From Boswellia sacra (Eukaryota; Streptophyta; Magnoliopsida; Sapindales; Burseraceae), in the NCBI GenBank assembly GCA_013180625.2, contig SNVD02010063.1, positions 310,001 through 374,000 of the forward strand: DNA of 64,000 bases. Direction: 5' to 3'. The translations under genes and the position numbers were made by a program. Each line of letters starts with the position of its first letter. The stretch's first letter is position 1. This document shows, piece after piece, positions 12,617 through 24,370 of the stretch. The notes below the pieces were generated by a model that saw nothing but the letters and a program-made list of their open reading frames with translations, had not been told where the DNA came from and ran no database searches.

Positions 12617-13200
12617 TCAACCCCAACTCGCCGATGATGTTATTCATTCCTTCCCCACCACTAATTGCTCCATATGCATTGGAAGTGTATACAAGTGGGT
12701 GGTTTTGGTGAAATTTTAGTGTAAATTGTTGGCAGGTTGTTTGGCATTTTTGTGTTGATGGATTGCCGCTGATTAATGATTTCTGGATGGTCATCAATCT
12801 TGCTTTGGTTGTTGATGATTGCTGATGGTAGGGTTTTGTTTTGGGAATTTTTTTGTTTGCCTCTTTCTTTAATAATCATGAATATTGTTATTTTAAATTC
12901 GTTTAATTTTTATCCAATTGGTGGATTAGAGTAAATGTCTGGAAAAGTCGAAAAGACAATTTGTTCTTACAAAGGTGTCCAATTTTGACGTTTCCGTTGC
13001 TCAAGACTCAAGAGTCAGGGTTGGCCATTGATTGATTTTGTAAAAGTAAAGGGAGGGCGCTGGAAAAATTAACTAAAGGTCAATTTATGTCAAATTTCCC
13101 TGAAAGTTGGGGGTAGTCAGGACATTTCCCCTATGCAAAACCAACGGTGAGGGCTTTCTTAATATTTCCAGAACTACGCGGACTTAAAAGGCATCACGTA

Positions 13201-13680
13201 AAACCTTAGGGCCTAAATCGACAGCCTTTACCCGCCTCATGGCTCACTAGTTTCTTCTAAACTCGACCTCCTATCCCGTCCAGCCCCGCCCCGCCCCGCC
13301 TCAGTCGCCTGGGCTGTCAGTCTATTTCATTTCACCGACGCTGTCTGTCCTTCGCCAAAAGGTATGTCTTTTACTTCGCGTAGTTTCAATTTATTTCTTT
13401 TATTGATTTTGTTTACACTTTGTCCTTGCAGAATTTCTATTTTCAAAGTTCAATCTCGTTTAGTTTATTGATTTCTTTGGAAAAATCTAGTGTGAACAGC
13501 CAACGAATCGTTATGCAGATTGTAGGTTGTTTTCAATTGTTGCTCTGTACTTGAATAATGCAATACAACCCAAACGTTGTCGTTTAAGGCTCAGTCAATT
13601 AAGATTTTGATTTGAACTGCTCAGGTCCATATATTGAACAGAAGCAGTAGAATAGCTGTTTGAACATTGTGGATGTTATT
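13201..13680 (+). promoter_or_regulatory. Frataxin 5' leader with intron
   Basis: A pyrimidine-rich leader ends in CGCCAAAAG|GTATGTC at 13361/13362. The matching acceptor TTGAACTGCTCAG lies at 13624. The leader then runs to the ATG at 13681, with an in-frame-looking but non-ATG stretch before it. A 5'-UTR intron of about 263 nt is inferred. Confidence 0.55.
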
Positions 13681-15547
13681 ATGGCTTCCAAGCTTTTTCT
13701 TCTTAGAAGGCTCTCAAGATTTGTAAAACCTTCTTCTCCGGTTCATCGGTCACGTTATCTTCTACAAACTTCTAGGCCTGTTGATTCCTATGAGAATAGG
13801 TACATGGATCCTTGTCCAAGCTTCAGCACTGCTGCTAGAAGCTTCTGTTCCAGCACTGTCAATCCCCTTGGCGATTCTCAAGCACCTGCAGCCATTGATT
13901 ATCGGTATGTTGCCTCCCCTTTCTTTCTTGCCGCCTGAGAAGGATTTTTTCTTTTACTTGAATTTTTTCACTTAATAAACTTGGGGTTTTAACTCAAAGT
14001 TACTTGCATTTGAGGGAAGTTTAATTTTTTATTTCTTTTATTGTGATTAAATTATAGCAGTAATAGTGGGCTAATGTAGATTAATGTGGATACAGTTGTC
14101 TTCTGCAGGAGGATGAGTTTCACAGGCTAGCTAACTCCACAATCCATGATGTAATGGAGAAATTAGAGGTAGTTTATGCCATTCACGTGTTGTGTTTGTC
14201 CTCATGAAATATTGCATTCAAGTTTCATGCTTTTTCTAGCGGCTGTAAAATGTAGCATACAGGTTACATCCTTTCTCACTGCTTTGGTTATTGAAATTCC
14301 ATTTTGTGTCCAATTAAATGCATTTTTTGGATCAAGACTTGTAAATACATTGCACATTCTATATACCAAATTGTTATTTTTAATGCATGTAGCAACTAGT
14401 TATGTATTATGAAGTTTTCGTATCCCTGTTAAACTAAGGTTTTTTGTTTTATAGCAACGGGCACAGTCACTGTGGTTTTAATTTTTCTAATATTTGTCTC
14501 TGGTAGGAATACGGGGATACTGTCCAGATTGATGGCTTCGATGTAGACTATGGGGTAAGAATGATTGATTAGTGTTTAGAGTGGGGATTCTTTCTGAATG
14601 TATCTATCCTTTCTAATATAATTGTGCTTCAATTTGGCAGAATGAGGTTTTGACCCTGAAGCTGGGGTCTCATGGCACTTATGTGTTAAACAAGCAAACA
14701 CCAAATAGACAAATTTGGTTGTCTTCTCCGGTGAGGTATAAATTTTGTTTTGCCTGTTGGTTGTAGTTGTGACTTACATATTCTAGTGTTGACAATGTCT
14801 AAGATATAGTAGTTTATTTTCTGTGGTCATCTGACTGTCTTCTATATTTTGGTTCATATTTTTGGGGGTAAAGTTCCTTTGATACCTTGACTGCTGGTAT
14901 ACTTGTATATTTGTTGCAAAAGGATAGAATTAAGTTTTTAAACAAAGTGTGGTGCCCTTATTTGTGCTTTGTATGATACTAGAAATTTTTTAAAGAATAA
15001 TACTAGAAATCCCAAGTTTGCATTCCATGTGATGTGGTTTAATTTGTAATTGTCATGCTGATGTTGAATTAATGTGGCAAGTAATGTGACTTCCTAAATA
15101 AATGCCACATCGTTTTGGATGTAAAACTTGACATAAACTTTGGGATGATCATTATCCTATTTTGTGCAAATCTTATTCCTCCATTTGTTCTCTCATCTTT
15201 TAGTCATTCATATATGATATTGTGCTCAAGACTCTATTTCCCTCTTGAATGAGGGGTTGTTTTGCGATCACCCTGTCTGTGCATCATCTGGGCTCGTCTA
15301 AACTTCAGAACAAATTCAGCAAAAAAGATGACTCTTATTGTATGCCATTTAGTTCTTTTTTTTTTCCATAATGTTTTGCTGGTCTGAAAGGTAATGCTCT
15401 TCATGCAGTGGTCCGTCAAGATTTGATTGGGATCAAAATGCTGATGCTTGGATTTATAGACGCACTAAAGCAAATTTGTTGAAACTTTTAGAAAGCGAGT
15501 TGGAGCAATTGTGCGGTGAGCCTGTCAATCTTTCTTCGAACAGTTGA
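13681..15547 (+). CDS. FH: Frataxin, mitochondrial iron-sulfur cluster assembly protein
   Basis: Five exons: 13681-13904, 14096-14168, 14507-14554, 14641-14735 and 15409-15547. They total 579 nt and encode 192 residues, with all junctions in phase. Residues 1 to about 70 form an Arg/Ser/Leu-rich, acid-poor presequence ([14 protein letters not shown]) typical of matrix import. The frataxin domain follows: [71 protein letters not shown] and [15 protein letters not shown]. The acidic first helix and strand ([12 protein letters not shown]) form the iron-binding ridge, and NRQIWLSSP is the signature that contacts the IscU scaffold. Frataxin assists Fe-S cluster and heme biogenesis in mitochondria. 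The gene looks intact and matches single-copy plant frataxins in length. Confidence 0.95.
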
Positions 15548-18500
15548 AGATCCTCTGATCCTTTGATATAACAAAACAGAAGTTTCTTTTTCTAGGAAAA
15601 TTTCATTTAAAATAATTAGAAGGTTTTGACGTTTATTCACTGGATGATATGTCTTTTATCGTTTTTGTTATTGGAATGTGCAAGTTCAAACCAATTTAGG
15701 ACATAGGAGTACGAGCACTTCGCAATAATAAATTAAAGCCAAGTTCTGGCTAAAATTTGTATTATATCTCATCTATGTTTATTAAGGTGGTGATTTTTTT
15801 TTTTTTTTTTTTTTGTTTTGGTTGGGTGATGATTTCTGGTGGACTTACGCAGAAGGTGGCACCTCATATTGCATTTGATACATATAAAATGAAACCCCAA
15901 GGTGGGTTGTTATAGGTCCTTGTAGAAAATTGCACTTGGTACACATGGGTACAAATACAATTGATGATGATGAAAATTTAGGAAGTTTCTAAACTAACAT
16001 TATCATAATCATAAAAGGTAGTAGGTGAATTAGAAACATTATCTATTTATACTACTCAACACTGATAGAGATGAAAGTTTGCTAACACGTGACATCAACT
16101 TCCTGCCTTCCTCTCTTTTTTTTGGTATATTTGTTAATTTATTTCATTTCAAATATGATTATGTCGGAGAATTGTTTTCTGTATGGTTCTCTGTTCCGCT
16201 TTGTTTCAACAGAACGCAGTATTTTTTTTTTTTTTTAAATACCCACTTTCCCACGTGTTGGAAGCATGAGCACTCTCTTCGGATCATTTATTTGATTAGT
16301 CGAAAAAATCATTTCCTTTTTTTTTAACAAAAAATATGGCCTTATATATCTTGATTATAGGATATTATCTCGAGTTTTTTTTATTCGGTTTCATGTTTAA
16401 TCTCATTAGCCCTATTTCAAAATTAAATTTATAATAAAAATATAATATATTGAATAATTAATGTTTATATAGATAGATTTAATAAAACTTTTATTTTGTC
16501 CTTATGAACTTCATCTTTCTCTTATGCCAACTTCATAGCTAGTTTTTCTGTGTTTTATTTTATTTTACGTCAATATATCAATATATCTTTCTTTCTTTAT
16601 AAGTGTTAATAGATCAAATAACTTATATCAAACGGACACTAAATTATCTACATTATTATATCCTTTTCAAATACTAAAATGAAAAGATAATTTGATTAAT
16701 TCTTTTGTTTATATGGCTTTAGGGAATTCAATAGATAAAGGAAATAATTGATTAGCAATCAAATCATGATATTTTTCTAATATTTAGTTAAACTTAAAGA
16801 ATTGCAATAATATAAAAAATTGAGCAAAAAAATTCAAATACCATTAAGATCAAATAACAACTCAATTAAACATTAAATTTGATTAAATATTAAATTTATT
16901 AAAAAAAAGACAGACATCAGTAAAGTTATATAAAACTTTATTTAAGAAATGAAAATAGCTAAGATTTTGATATGAAAGACAATAAGAGAGAGAGTGGTGA
17001 GATTATTTGCACCCGAAGTTTTAATTAATACAAACACTTTTTTGTTAATTTTTTTATTCCAAAATTGTCGTTAGATAATTTTACAAATAAGCAAATTAAA
17101 ACCTAATTAAGTTAAATATTTTTAACTCTCCACAGCCATCTACACCTGGATTTGAAAACCGTAAGTCAATCAAATCTTCTTAAATTAAAAGCTCAAAATT
17201 TTAATTAACGCCATAACTTTTTTGACAAATAGGATGGAGCGTTCATTGTGCTTTTTCATCAAAATCTCTCATTAACCTATTCCAAAGGAAATATAATAGT
17301 TTTTAGTGCATCGCACTAAATAACTCTTCATCGTTAATTAACTAGGCCGCTTTGAACTAGGCTGCTTTGCAGTATATAATTCTATTTTCTACTTTTTGAA
17401 TCAAATTAGATTGTAAGAGGGATAAAGATAAGGATCTAAACAACAATATGTTATGATTGACATCAACTAAGTATGAGATTAATTGGTGGTATTGTTAGGA
17501 TCCCACATTGACTAAATATGAGATTAGTTGGTGGCTTATAAGACTATAGGCACCCTCCTCTTACAAACCAATTTTTAAGGGTGAGTTCTACCTATGAGTT
17601 TATAAGAATTGGTATTAAAGCTAACTCATGACTTGAATTTTGGTCTTCATTGGATCAGCAAATAAATGGAGTTATATGTGATATTAAAGCGGGTTCGTAA
17701 AGTAAAAATTATTATTTTAAAATGAAAGAGTGGATTTATTATGTAAATGGGTGTGTTAATAGAAAAATGGGTGTAAATAACCCCACCATAATAAGCGATT
17801 GTTATATATTTAAAATTATAGTTATATCCTTAAGTGTAATATGATAAAAATAGTGGTTGAATATAATTACTCTATTGTTACACCACACGGTGAATTACGA
17901 ATACTTATGCCCCCAACCCAAGCATCCATGATATGTCACGAGGGAGGATAAAGATAAATAATTTGTAATGCTAATTTCTTTTGGCAGAAGCGGCAGATCT
18001 TTAAAAAAGTCATCCATCTTTCTCTTTACATCAGCAATTCGAGAGTTAGTGGATTGAGGTGGTTTCATTATTCCTTCGTCTATGTATATACACGTGTAAA
18101 CTCAAGCATATTTTGCCAATGTCCTTTAAAGCCATAGACCCATAAGAAGTGCTTCATCAATCAGCATTTCACCAATTGAATGGGTAAAAGTTGAGGCATG
18201 ATGTTCATGTAAGTTCAGAAGATGAATGCCCATCGTGCATGATAGAATGTACATGCATTGTACAAAACAAAACCGACAAACAAACGAGAAAAATTAGTAT
18301 TTCAGTCACTTTCACAAATGGGAAGTCATGGTCAGCAGAATCCTAAGATCAATCAATAACTCTTTGTAATATCTTCATGGCTGTTGAGAAGATTTTAGAA
18401 GCATACAACCACCACCACATAAAAGAGCTCTTCCTCAAACTACTGAACAAATCTCCACCACATAACCCACCTCCACTTGATACTTGTCTACGCCCCCCCA

Positions 18501-19636
18501 TGTGATCATTCTTTTTTATTTTCGCAAAGAATCCTTAACAACCACCGCCAAGCCGAAGCACAATGTTGATATTTTAAACAAAGAGATTATGCTACGTTTT
18601 GGCTGATGAAATTCTGTGTGTTTCCCCAACCACAATTTCTCTAATTTTTATGTGTGAACAGTAATATATTAATTAATGGTTTGAATAAATATGATCGCTT
18701 CAACATAAATTTCATCCCACTTGATGTGATGGCCGGCCATATCCATGATAATCTCTACCATTCAATTAATTTAATGAAATAAAGGTACTATTATTTGTTT
18801 AAATATTATATACTACTCTGAGTGGAGGTAGCAGGTCATGAGCTCCCAGATATTTAATTTAGAAACATTAAAAAACACATAAATATCTCCCTAACTGATG
18901 TGATTAAAGTAACTAACTAACAATAAACCAACAGGAGACCCATTTTATATAATCCAACCAATGACATCAAGGCAAGGCAAGGCAAGAGTAAATTTACAAG
19001 GTTATTAGAAAAACGGAAGGTGGGCAAAAATGTGCACTAGCAGACTAGCGTTTGGTTTTTGGGTTTAGCTAGCTAGGTCACTTTGGGAGCGTGTGAAAGT
19101 GTAAACTGGCAAGGCGTATGGAAAATTAGCAATACGTGCCTCAACAATGGCCTTGCCATTTTCTGAGACTTGAGTGATGATCATCACATTTCACGAACAT
19201 CAATCAGGGATTCGTGTGGACGGTATCGAAAGTTTTGTTCCCGGCACCATCACTGCCTACCGACTTTTTTAGATTCACCTACTCTACACCCATGCTTTAA
19301 AGCTGGCTAATCCCCAGCCCGTGTCTGCCATTCGGCTACAAGTTACACGCCTTTTTAATTACTACTATGATTTTATGAAAACACCAATATTCGAATTTTA
19401 ATGGGATATAAAACGACATCGTTAAAATGCATAGATATTCATGAGATATATACCGGACAAAATCCTGGAAATCAGTTTTCTTAGGGAAAACAAAATAGTA
19501 ATTGCAAGCTTCAGTTAATACAACTAGGAATACTAATACTAATACAAATCTAAATCTAAGTAAATGGTCAAAATGAACATGAATTAGAAGCTATTGTTAG
19601 AACAGGTCAACTAAGGGAAAATATCCCGAACCAAAC
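15548..19636. other. Long AT-rich intergenic region
   Basis: No coding gene is seen. Contents include a 20-base poly-T run near 15795, an LTR-like relic at 17493-17621, and a more mixed-composition stretch (17900-19400) without a usable open frame. An unannotated non-coding transcript in 17900-19400 cannot be excluded. Confidence 0.5.
17493..17621 (+). mobile_element. TRIM-like LTR remnant with degenerate primer-binding site
   Basis: The block begins TGTTAGGATCCCACATTGAC, a start typical of short plant LTRs. It runs about 115 bp and is followed at 17610 by TGGTATTAAAGC, a two-mismatch version of the tRNA-Met primer-binding site TGGTATCAGAGC. Part of the LTR (ACTAAATATGAGATTAGTTGG) is echoed just upstream at about 17467-17490. 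No coding region remains. Confidence 0.45.
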
Positions 19637-20386
19637 TCAAATCGGACGGCTGCAAGACCCCCACGTATCTTCATCACTTAATTTCCCTTTATCTCGCTTA
19701 TCACGTAATCGTTTCAGCGACTCGCCAATAATCACACCCGATCTCGGCCGGACCGCTTCAGTCGAGTCAACAGAAGCCGCCTGTGCCTTCAACTTCCTAC
19801 CGTACTTCCGTCGAGACCATGAAGCACTCTCTATGTCCTATGTACGACATAATCATCAACAAATAAATCTTAACCGTTCATTTCGATATAAATAAATAAA
19901 TAAATAAAAATGGAAGAAAAAAAGTACCTGAGATTGAAGATCTGAGGCGTCTTCGCGACGTCGTTTCAACGAAAATAAGTTACCAGACTCGGACATCTCT
20001 TCGCTACTTGAAGAACTGGACGCCGGCGGCGGCGTCATGGCCGACCATGGCACCACCTGATTCTCTCCCTCCTCCTCCTCCACCTCCACCTCGTCATTTT
20101 CGTCCTCGTCCTCGTCGTCCTCATCGTTAACTTCTTCACTCTGGTCTGTCTCTCCTTCCTGTCCGTTGACACAACTCTCGCAGAGGGAAACCGTGTGTCC
20201 GAGCTTCTCGCCGGAGGCTTTCCAAGGAGTTAGAGAGTTGCAGACGTGGCAAAGAAGGCTTCGAGAGTGTCTGGCGACTAGAAAGTTGGCGGCATGGACC
20301 TTGGCATCGCAGTCCCAGCAAAGGCTTGCCTGGTCAGATTCACAGTACGTTCTTGCCTTCAACTTGCACAACTCACAGTTGTTCAT
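19637..20386 (-). CDS. B-box zinc-finger protein of the BBX28/BBX29 type
   Basis: Two exons (20386-19928 and 19837-19637) join in phase 0 at CTCAG|GTAC and ACATAG|GAC and encode 219 residues. Residues 4-47 form one B-box with its Cys/Asp/His ligands (CELC, C14, CWDCDAKVH, then H39). A partial second module follows (CHVCNSLTPWKASG ... CESC). Residues about 82-111 are a Glu/Asp run. The motif NQVVPWSAMTPPP and Ser-rich stretch are shared with Arabidopsis BBX28/29, as are the basic SLKRRRED and the tail SWSRRKYGRKLKAQ. There is no CCT domain, as expected for this group. BBX28/29 act in the nucleus in light and flowering control, partly through HY5. The acidic run is unusually long. Confidence 0.9.
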
Positions 20387-20547
20387 TTCTTGTTTGGTTT
20401 TTGTTTTGATTTAGGGGAGTCTTTTCTCTCACTTTCTCGGGAATTCTCTCTCTCTAGTTTGTTGGAATTTTCTCTCTCATGGCTGTAGCTGCAGGGTGTG
20501 AGTGGGAGATAAAGTGTCAAGGAAGAGAAGGTGGGATATGTAGCAGT

Positions 20548-20555
20548 TATTTATA
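20548..20555 (-). promoter_or_regulatory. TATA box of the BBX gene
   Basis: TATAAATA on the minus strand lies about 165 bp upstream of the BBX start codon. It is followed by a GA/CT-rich leader (about 20400-20490 on the + strand), a common plant 5'-UTR composition. Confidence 0.5.
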
Positions 20556-20559
20556 ATCA

Positions 20560-21995
20560 TAAATAACTATTTTGCTCTCTTTTTAAATCACCAAATTAAC
20601 CTTCAAGGCTTCAGGTTCTGCGTCCCAATACCTTGAAAATAAATATTATCCTAAAATAAAATAATAATTAATATAATTATTGGCTAAACACTCCAATTAC
20701 CAAATGTCAGAAAAAATAAAACACGAATATTTTTTTTTACATATTGATATATTGAGAAAAAAAAAGATTTATTTTAAAATTCCAAATTAAACCACTGACA
20801 ATAGGGAGCATTGCTTCTATCTTGCGTATAAAAATAAATAGAGTAGCACAATTTCTTTTACTTGTTTTATGTTAATGAAAAATATTTATGGTTTGACTAA
20901 CACATAAAATAAAATTTTCATAAACAAATAAAAATCAATAAATGTCATGTGAAAGCTAGTTCTTAAAAAGAAATATAAATTAAAATGTAATTTTATTTTA
21001 CGCATAAAAGAAAAAACAAAAAAATCGATTAACCCTGAATTTCGGATTGGGGGTATTATTGGGATTCAACTTTCGTAAATTCGTACAGTAACAGAAACAC
21101 GGCAGTCCTCGGGGTAAGTGCAAACACGCCATGAAGGAAGCCAAAGGCTGTGGTTGAATGCGTTGCCAGGTGTCGGACGCAGAGGGAGCAAGGGCTTCTG
21201 TGGTCAATACATTTCATGCCGCTTTGTGTACCTGGCCCTGGCCCCGCCTCTGTTTCCTCGGTTCGATGCAGGTATTCTATATAGGTATTTTTGCTCTTCT
21301 TCTGATTTTATCTTGACGTGTCTTCCACGTGGCTGCTTTGTAATAGAAGATTCCGATTTCCTTACGCGCATTGATTTGTTTAATGGAGCGACCTCAACCC
21401 ACGTGGTACCTTCCTGATTTGGTATTCCTGACGTGTACTCTGGGCCCCGCGAATCGGCCTGCAATTAGCTTCTGTTGTTGGATGAAGATATGATATTGAT
21501 TACTAAAGCACACGCGCTTCCTGATGATGCCCATACCACACTCGGCTGTCTTCCCTAGCTTCTTGGGCTTTTTATTTTATTTATTTTTAAATTATCCGTT
21601 TTTATTTTGAGGCTATCTCGTATCCTTTTCTTCTCGGTCTACTTTCTCAATGTTTTGTTATCATTTTTGTTTTATTTTCAAGTTCCATTTCTGAGAGCAC
21701 TGAAATAATTAAGAGTATAATCCTTAATAAAATATATAAGATTAATTAAAATTTTCTACTTTGGATTTGAATCAGGAGCTTAAGTATAGTTATTGGATCC
21801 TTACAAAACAGAGTAGGTAGTGAAGGAATGTTGGATTCAACGCTTATGATAGACTCATGAAACATGAAAAATATAAAATCATTCTCTCTAAATCTGTAAA
21901 AATAGCAGGTTTCCAAATTCCATGGATATAAGAATTGACATTCCATCAATAAATCAAAACCCTAAAAAGACTCAACTCAAACGGAAAACTCTGCA
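20560..21995. other. BBX upstream region
   Basis: No gene is seen. The first 450 bp are AT-rich. The interval 21080-21480 is relatively GC-rich, and its open frames on both strands (e.g. 21118-21417) lack any recognisable motif. It contains the ACGTG cluster listed separately. Confidence 0.5.
21314..21435. promoter_or_regulatory. Cluster of ACGTG / G-box elements upstream of BBX
   Basis: Four ACGT-core sites occur in about 120 bp: TGACGTG (21314), CCACGTGG (21325-21332), CCACGTGG (21399-21406) and TGACGTGT (about 21429). Two are perfect G-boxes. HY5 and PIF factors bind such sites, and BBX28/29 genes are light-responsive, so this may be a distal light-response module. The distance (about 0.95 kb from the BBX start) makes this inferential. 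Confidence 0.4.
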
Positions 21996-22570
21996 GGGCA
22001 CCCGGATGGTGGAAGTCGATGATAGCTACTGATGAAGATGAGCAAGGAACCTAGAAACTTAAAAAGTTTGGTCCACTGTGGTACGAGGTTGGGCTGGAAA
22101 ACATAGATCAACAATTTCTGAGAAAAAAAAAAACTATTGTTCGATGGCCATTACTTGCTGGTAGCAAAGTTGAAAGTTGGGCTCAGCCCAACTCTCAGGG
22201 CACCCGGATGGTGGAAGTCGATGATAGCTACTGATGAGGACGAGCAAGGAACCTAGAAACTTAAAAAGTTTGGTCCACTGTGGCATGAGGTTGGGCTGCA
22301 AAACATAGACCCAACAATTTCTGAGAAAAAAACTATTGTTGGATGGCCATGACTTGCTGGTAGCAAAGTTGAGCCCAACTTCCAGGGCCCCCAGATGGTG
22401 GAAGTCGATGATACCTTCTGATGAAGACGATCAAGGAACCTAGAAACTTAAAAAGTTTGGTCCACTGTGGTATGAGGTTGGGCTGGAAAACATAGATCAA
22501 CAATTTCTGGGAAAAAGAGTATTGTTTGATGGCCATTACTTGCTGGTAGCACAGTTGAAAGTTGGGCTTA
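21996..22570. repeat. Three-copy tandem repeat of 187-202 bp
   Basis: Copies begin with GGGCACCCGGATGGTGGAAG at 21996 and 22198, and with the variant GGGCCCCCAGATGGTGG at 22385. Each unit carries the shared words GGTCCACTGTGG and TTGCTGGTAGCA. Unit spacing is 202 and then 187 bp. It ends just before the tRNA-Ser gene. The units are nearly identical, so the array is recent. No coding function is visible. Confidence 0.9.
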
Positions 22571-22622
22571 GCCCAATCTGTGGTCAGCCCAGAAGTAAAT
22601 CAAGAACGTAAAAGGATTGACT

Positions 22623-22704
22623 CGTCGACAGCAGGGTTCGAACCTGCGCGGGCGAAGCCCAACAGATTTCAAGTCTGTCTCCTTAACCACTCGTACATAT
22701 CGAC
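22623..22704 (-). tRNA. tRNA-Ser (anticodon UGA)
   Basis: Read on the minus strand, the 82-nt sequence starts GTCGATATG and ends TGTCGAC plus discriminator G. The acceptor stem pairs over seven positions, with one G-U. The anticodon arm CAGACTTGAAATCTG gives loop CTTGAAA with anticodon TGA. A class II variable arm (TTGGGCTTCGCCCGC) is present, and the T arm is AGGTTCGAACCCT. The D arm reads TACGAGTGGTTAAGGA where most plant tRNA-Ser(UGA) have TCCGAGTGG, leaving one mismatch in the D stem. Nuclear tRNAs lack an encoded CCA, as here. It is probably a real gene, with some chance of being a slightly degraded copy. Confidence 0.88.
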
Positions 22705-23073
22705 ATCGTTACGCTTTTACGAGAACTCTCTTGGTCTCCTCAGTTTTTGCTACTTCTATTTCTCTGTTTCTGCACCACATGTTGAGCGAGCTTCAAGGTT
22801 TTGGTCTTATCAACGTTCTCCAACACATGTCACTTTCCTTTGTGTAAAGAAAGATGAAATAGACAAGAAATGGACTTATACTAGGTCAGAAAAAGAAGAA
22901 AATCCAAGAAAGATAGTAGACTTGTATAAAAGGTTATAATGCGTGTGGAAGCCAGCACGATATCCACCCAGCAACAATCAATCATCACTTAGAAATGACG
23001 ATCTTGATCATGCACAGAACAGACAAAGCAAAACAAAGAACAAGGGGTTTTTATTTATTTATTTTATAAAGTA

Positions 23074-23560
23074 AGCCGAGAAAAACGTGAAACGGACATA
23101 CTTAGACGACCTTGACCTTGGTTGTCAGCATCCTTCACAGTAATTCAACCAACTAACAGATTACAACTCAAAAAGGATTTAATATTGAACCTTCGGGACG
23201 ATATTGCCAATTACTGCTTCTGGACCTTTGTGTTGGCTATTTTGTTGATTCCCTTAGCGTTCCTAGTTCCATAATGATCATGCTGTCGACTAATAAAATA
23301 AAAAGCAATCTTTTGATATTGGTTTTAATTGAAGATTTCCGATTAAATCTTCGCATTTTTTAAATTAGCCTCAGTTGAAGGATTAACCTTAACCATTTGA
23401 ATTTCTGTAGAGTCTATTATAGGTTTTCTGGTCATCGATGCCAACACTACTGGTAGGCAATAGCCACTAACACTCGCTGATTACAAACCAGAGCAGTGAA
23501 TGGCAAAAACCAACGGGGCATATATGCAGCAAGAACAATACCGGCGTATGGTATTATAAG
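23074..23560 (+). repeat. Degenerate copy A of the kinase upstream region
   Basis: This stretch matches 28040-28640, just upstream of the receptor kinase, through an ordered series of blocks. These are GACATACTTAGACGACCTTG / GACATACTTGCACGGCCTTG; GTCAGCATCCTTCACAGTAA / GTCAACATCCTTTACAATAA; CAATCTTTTGATATTGGTTT / CAATCTTTTGATATTAGTTT; and ATCGATGCCAACA followed by GCTGATT and CAGCAGTGAATG-like ends. No kinase coding sequence follows it. Confidence 0.75.
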
Positions 23561-24185
23561 ATCACAAATAGAACTTTTGTACAGAACTGAAGGCTTAGAA
23601 CTCAAAAGAAATTCCTAAAATTTTAATGATCTGGAATTAAGGAGATTAGGAGAACAAACCGTAGTGGCTGGCGAAGCTCCTTCTAATATGATTTACATGA
23701 CCATTTCAACCGATTTCTCCTGGAGGGGTCTTTAGATAATGATAAAGTATATATTGGTTTCAAATTAAATGAAGGTTCTTGTCAGCTACAAGTGGGCGAC
23801 TTGAGCTGATGATTTTGGATGGAGATCATCCCCAGCAAGGCCAATTTAGTGGGACTGTTAGTGGCTGTTTGTTTTACCTACTAAAGTCTACATCTTAATA
23901 GAATTAGATGATCTTACTCGTTTTAAGTTTTAATCATTTATTTTTAAATATTTTTATCTGAATTAAAAAATAAAAAAATAACACTTTTTTTTTTCTCTTA
24001 AAACTATGAATATATTAAAATATCTTTAATGCTCATTTGAAAATAAATTTGTGAAAACCAACCAAACGCAGCCGCGGGCTCATGGAGGTAAAGCAAAGGA
24101 AGAGAGAGGGAAATGAAGCCACTAGCTTGTGGGAGCAAACACGTGATACCAGTCTAGTTCCGTGGGCCTATTTAGGTAAAGCAAA

Positions 24186-24370
24186 TTATTGATAATTAAA
24201 TTTTGGTTTAATTTTATTAAATGTAACTAATAAATATTAAATATATAATTATTGATAATTTGGGTTTAATTTTACTAAAAATAATTAATAGATATCGATA
24301 TATAACTAAGGATGATTTTGGTTTAATTTAATCAAATGTAAAAAATGATAATTTTGGTTTAATTTTATTA
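24186..24370. repeat. AT-rich tandem repeat (GATAATTTTGGTTTAATTT)
   Basis: About four imperfect copies of GATAATTTTGGTTTAATTTT, each followed by (A)TTAAATGTAA-like words, are spaced roughly 40-75 bp apart. There is no coding potential. Confidence 0.55.

Larger units (their letters stand above)
10306..13200. other. AT-rich intergenic sequence with LTR and exon-like remnants
   Basis: Open frames at 10873-11058 and 11158-11454 have no recognisable motif or conserved composition. Two relics are listed separately: a primer-binding-site-like junction at 11618 and an exon-like fragment at 12458-12616. Otherwise I see nothing beyond the promoter of frataxin near the right end. Confidence 0.5.

Noticed and set aside
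22562..22939. 125-codon open frame across the tRNA
   Set aside because: It runs through the tRNA-Ser gene on the opposite strand and has no protein motif.
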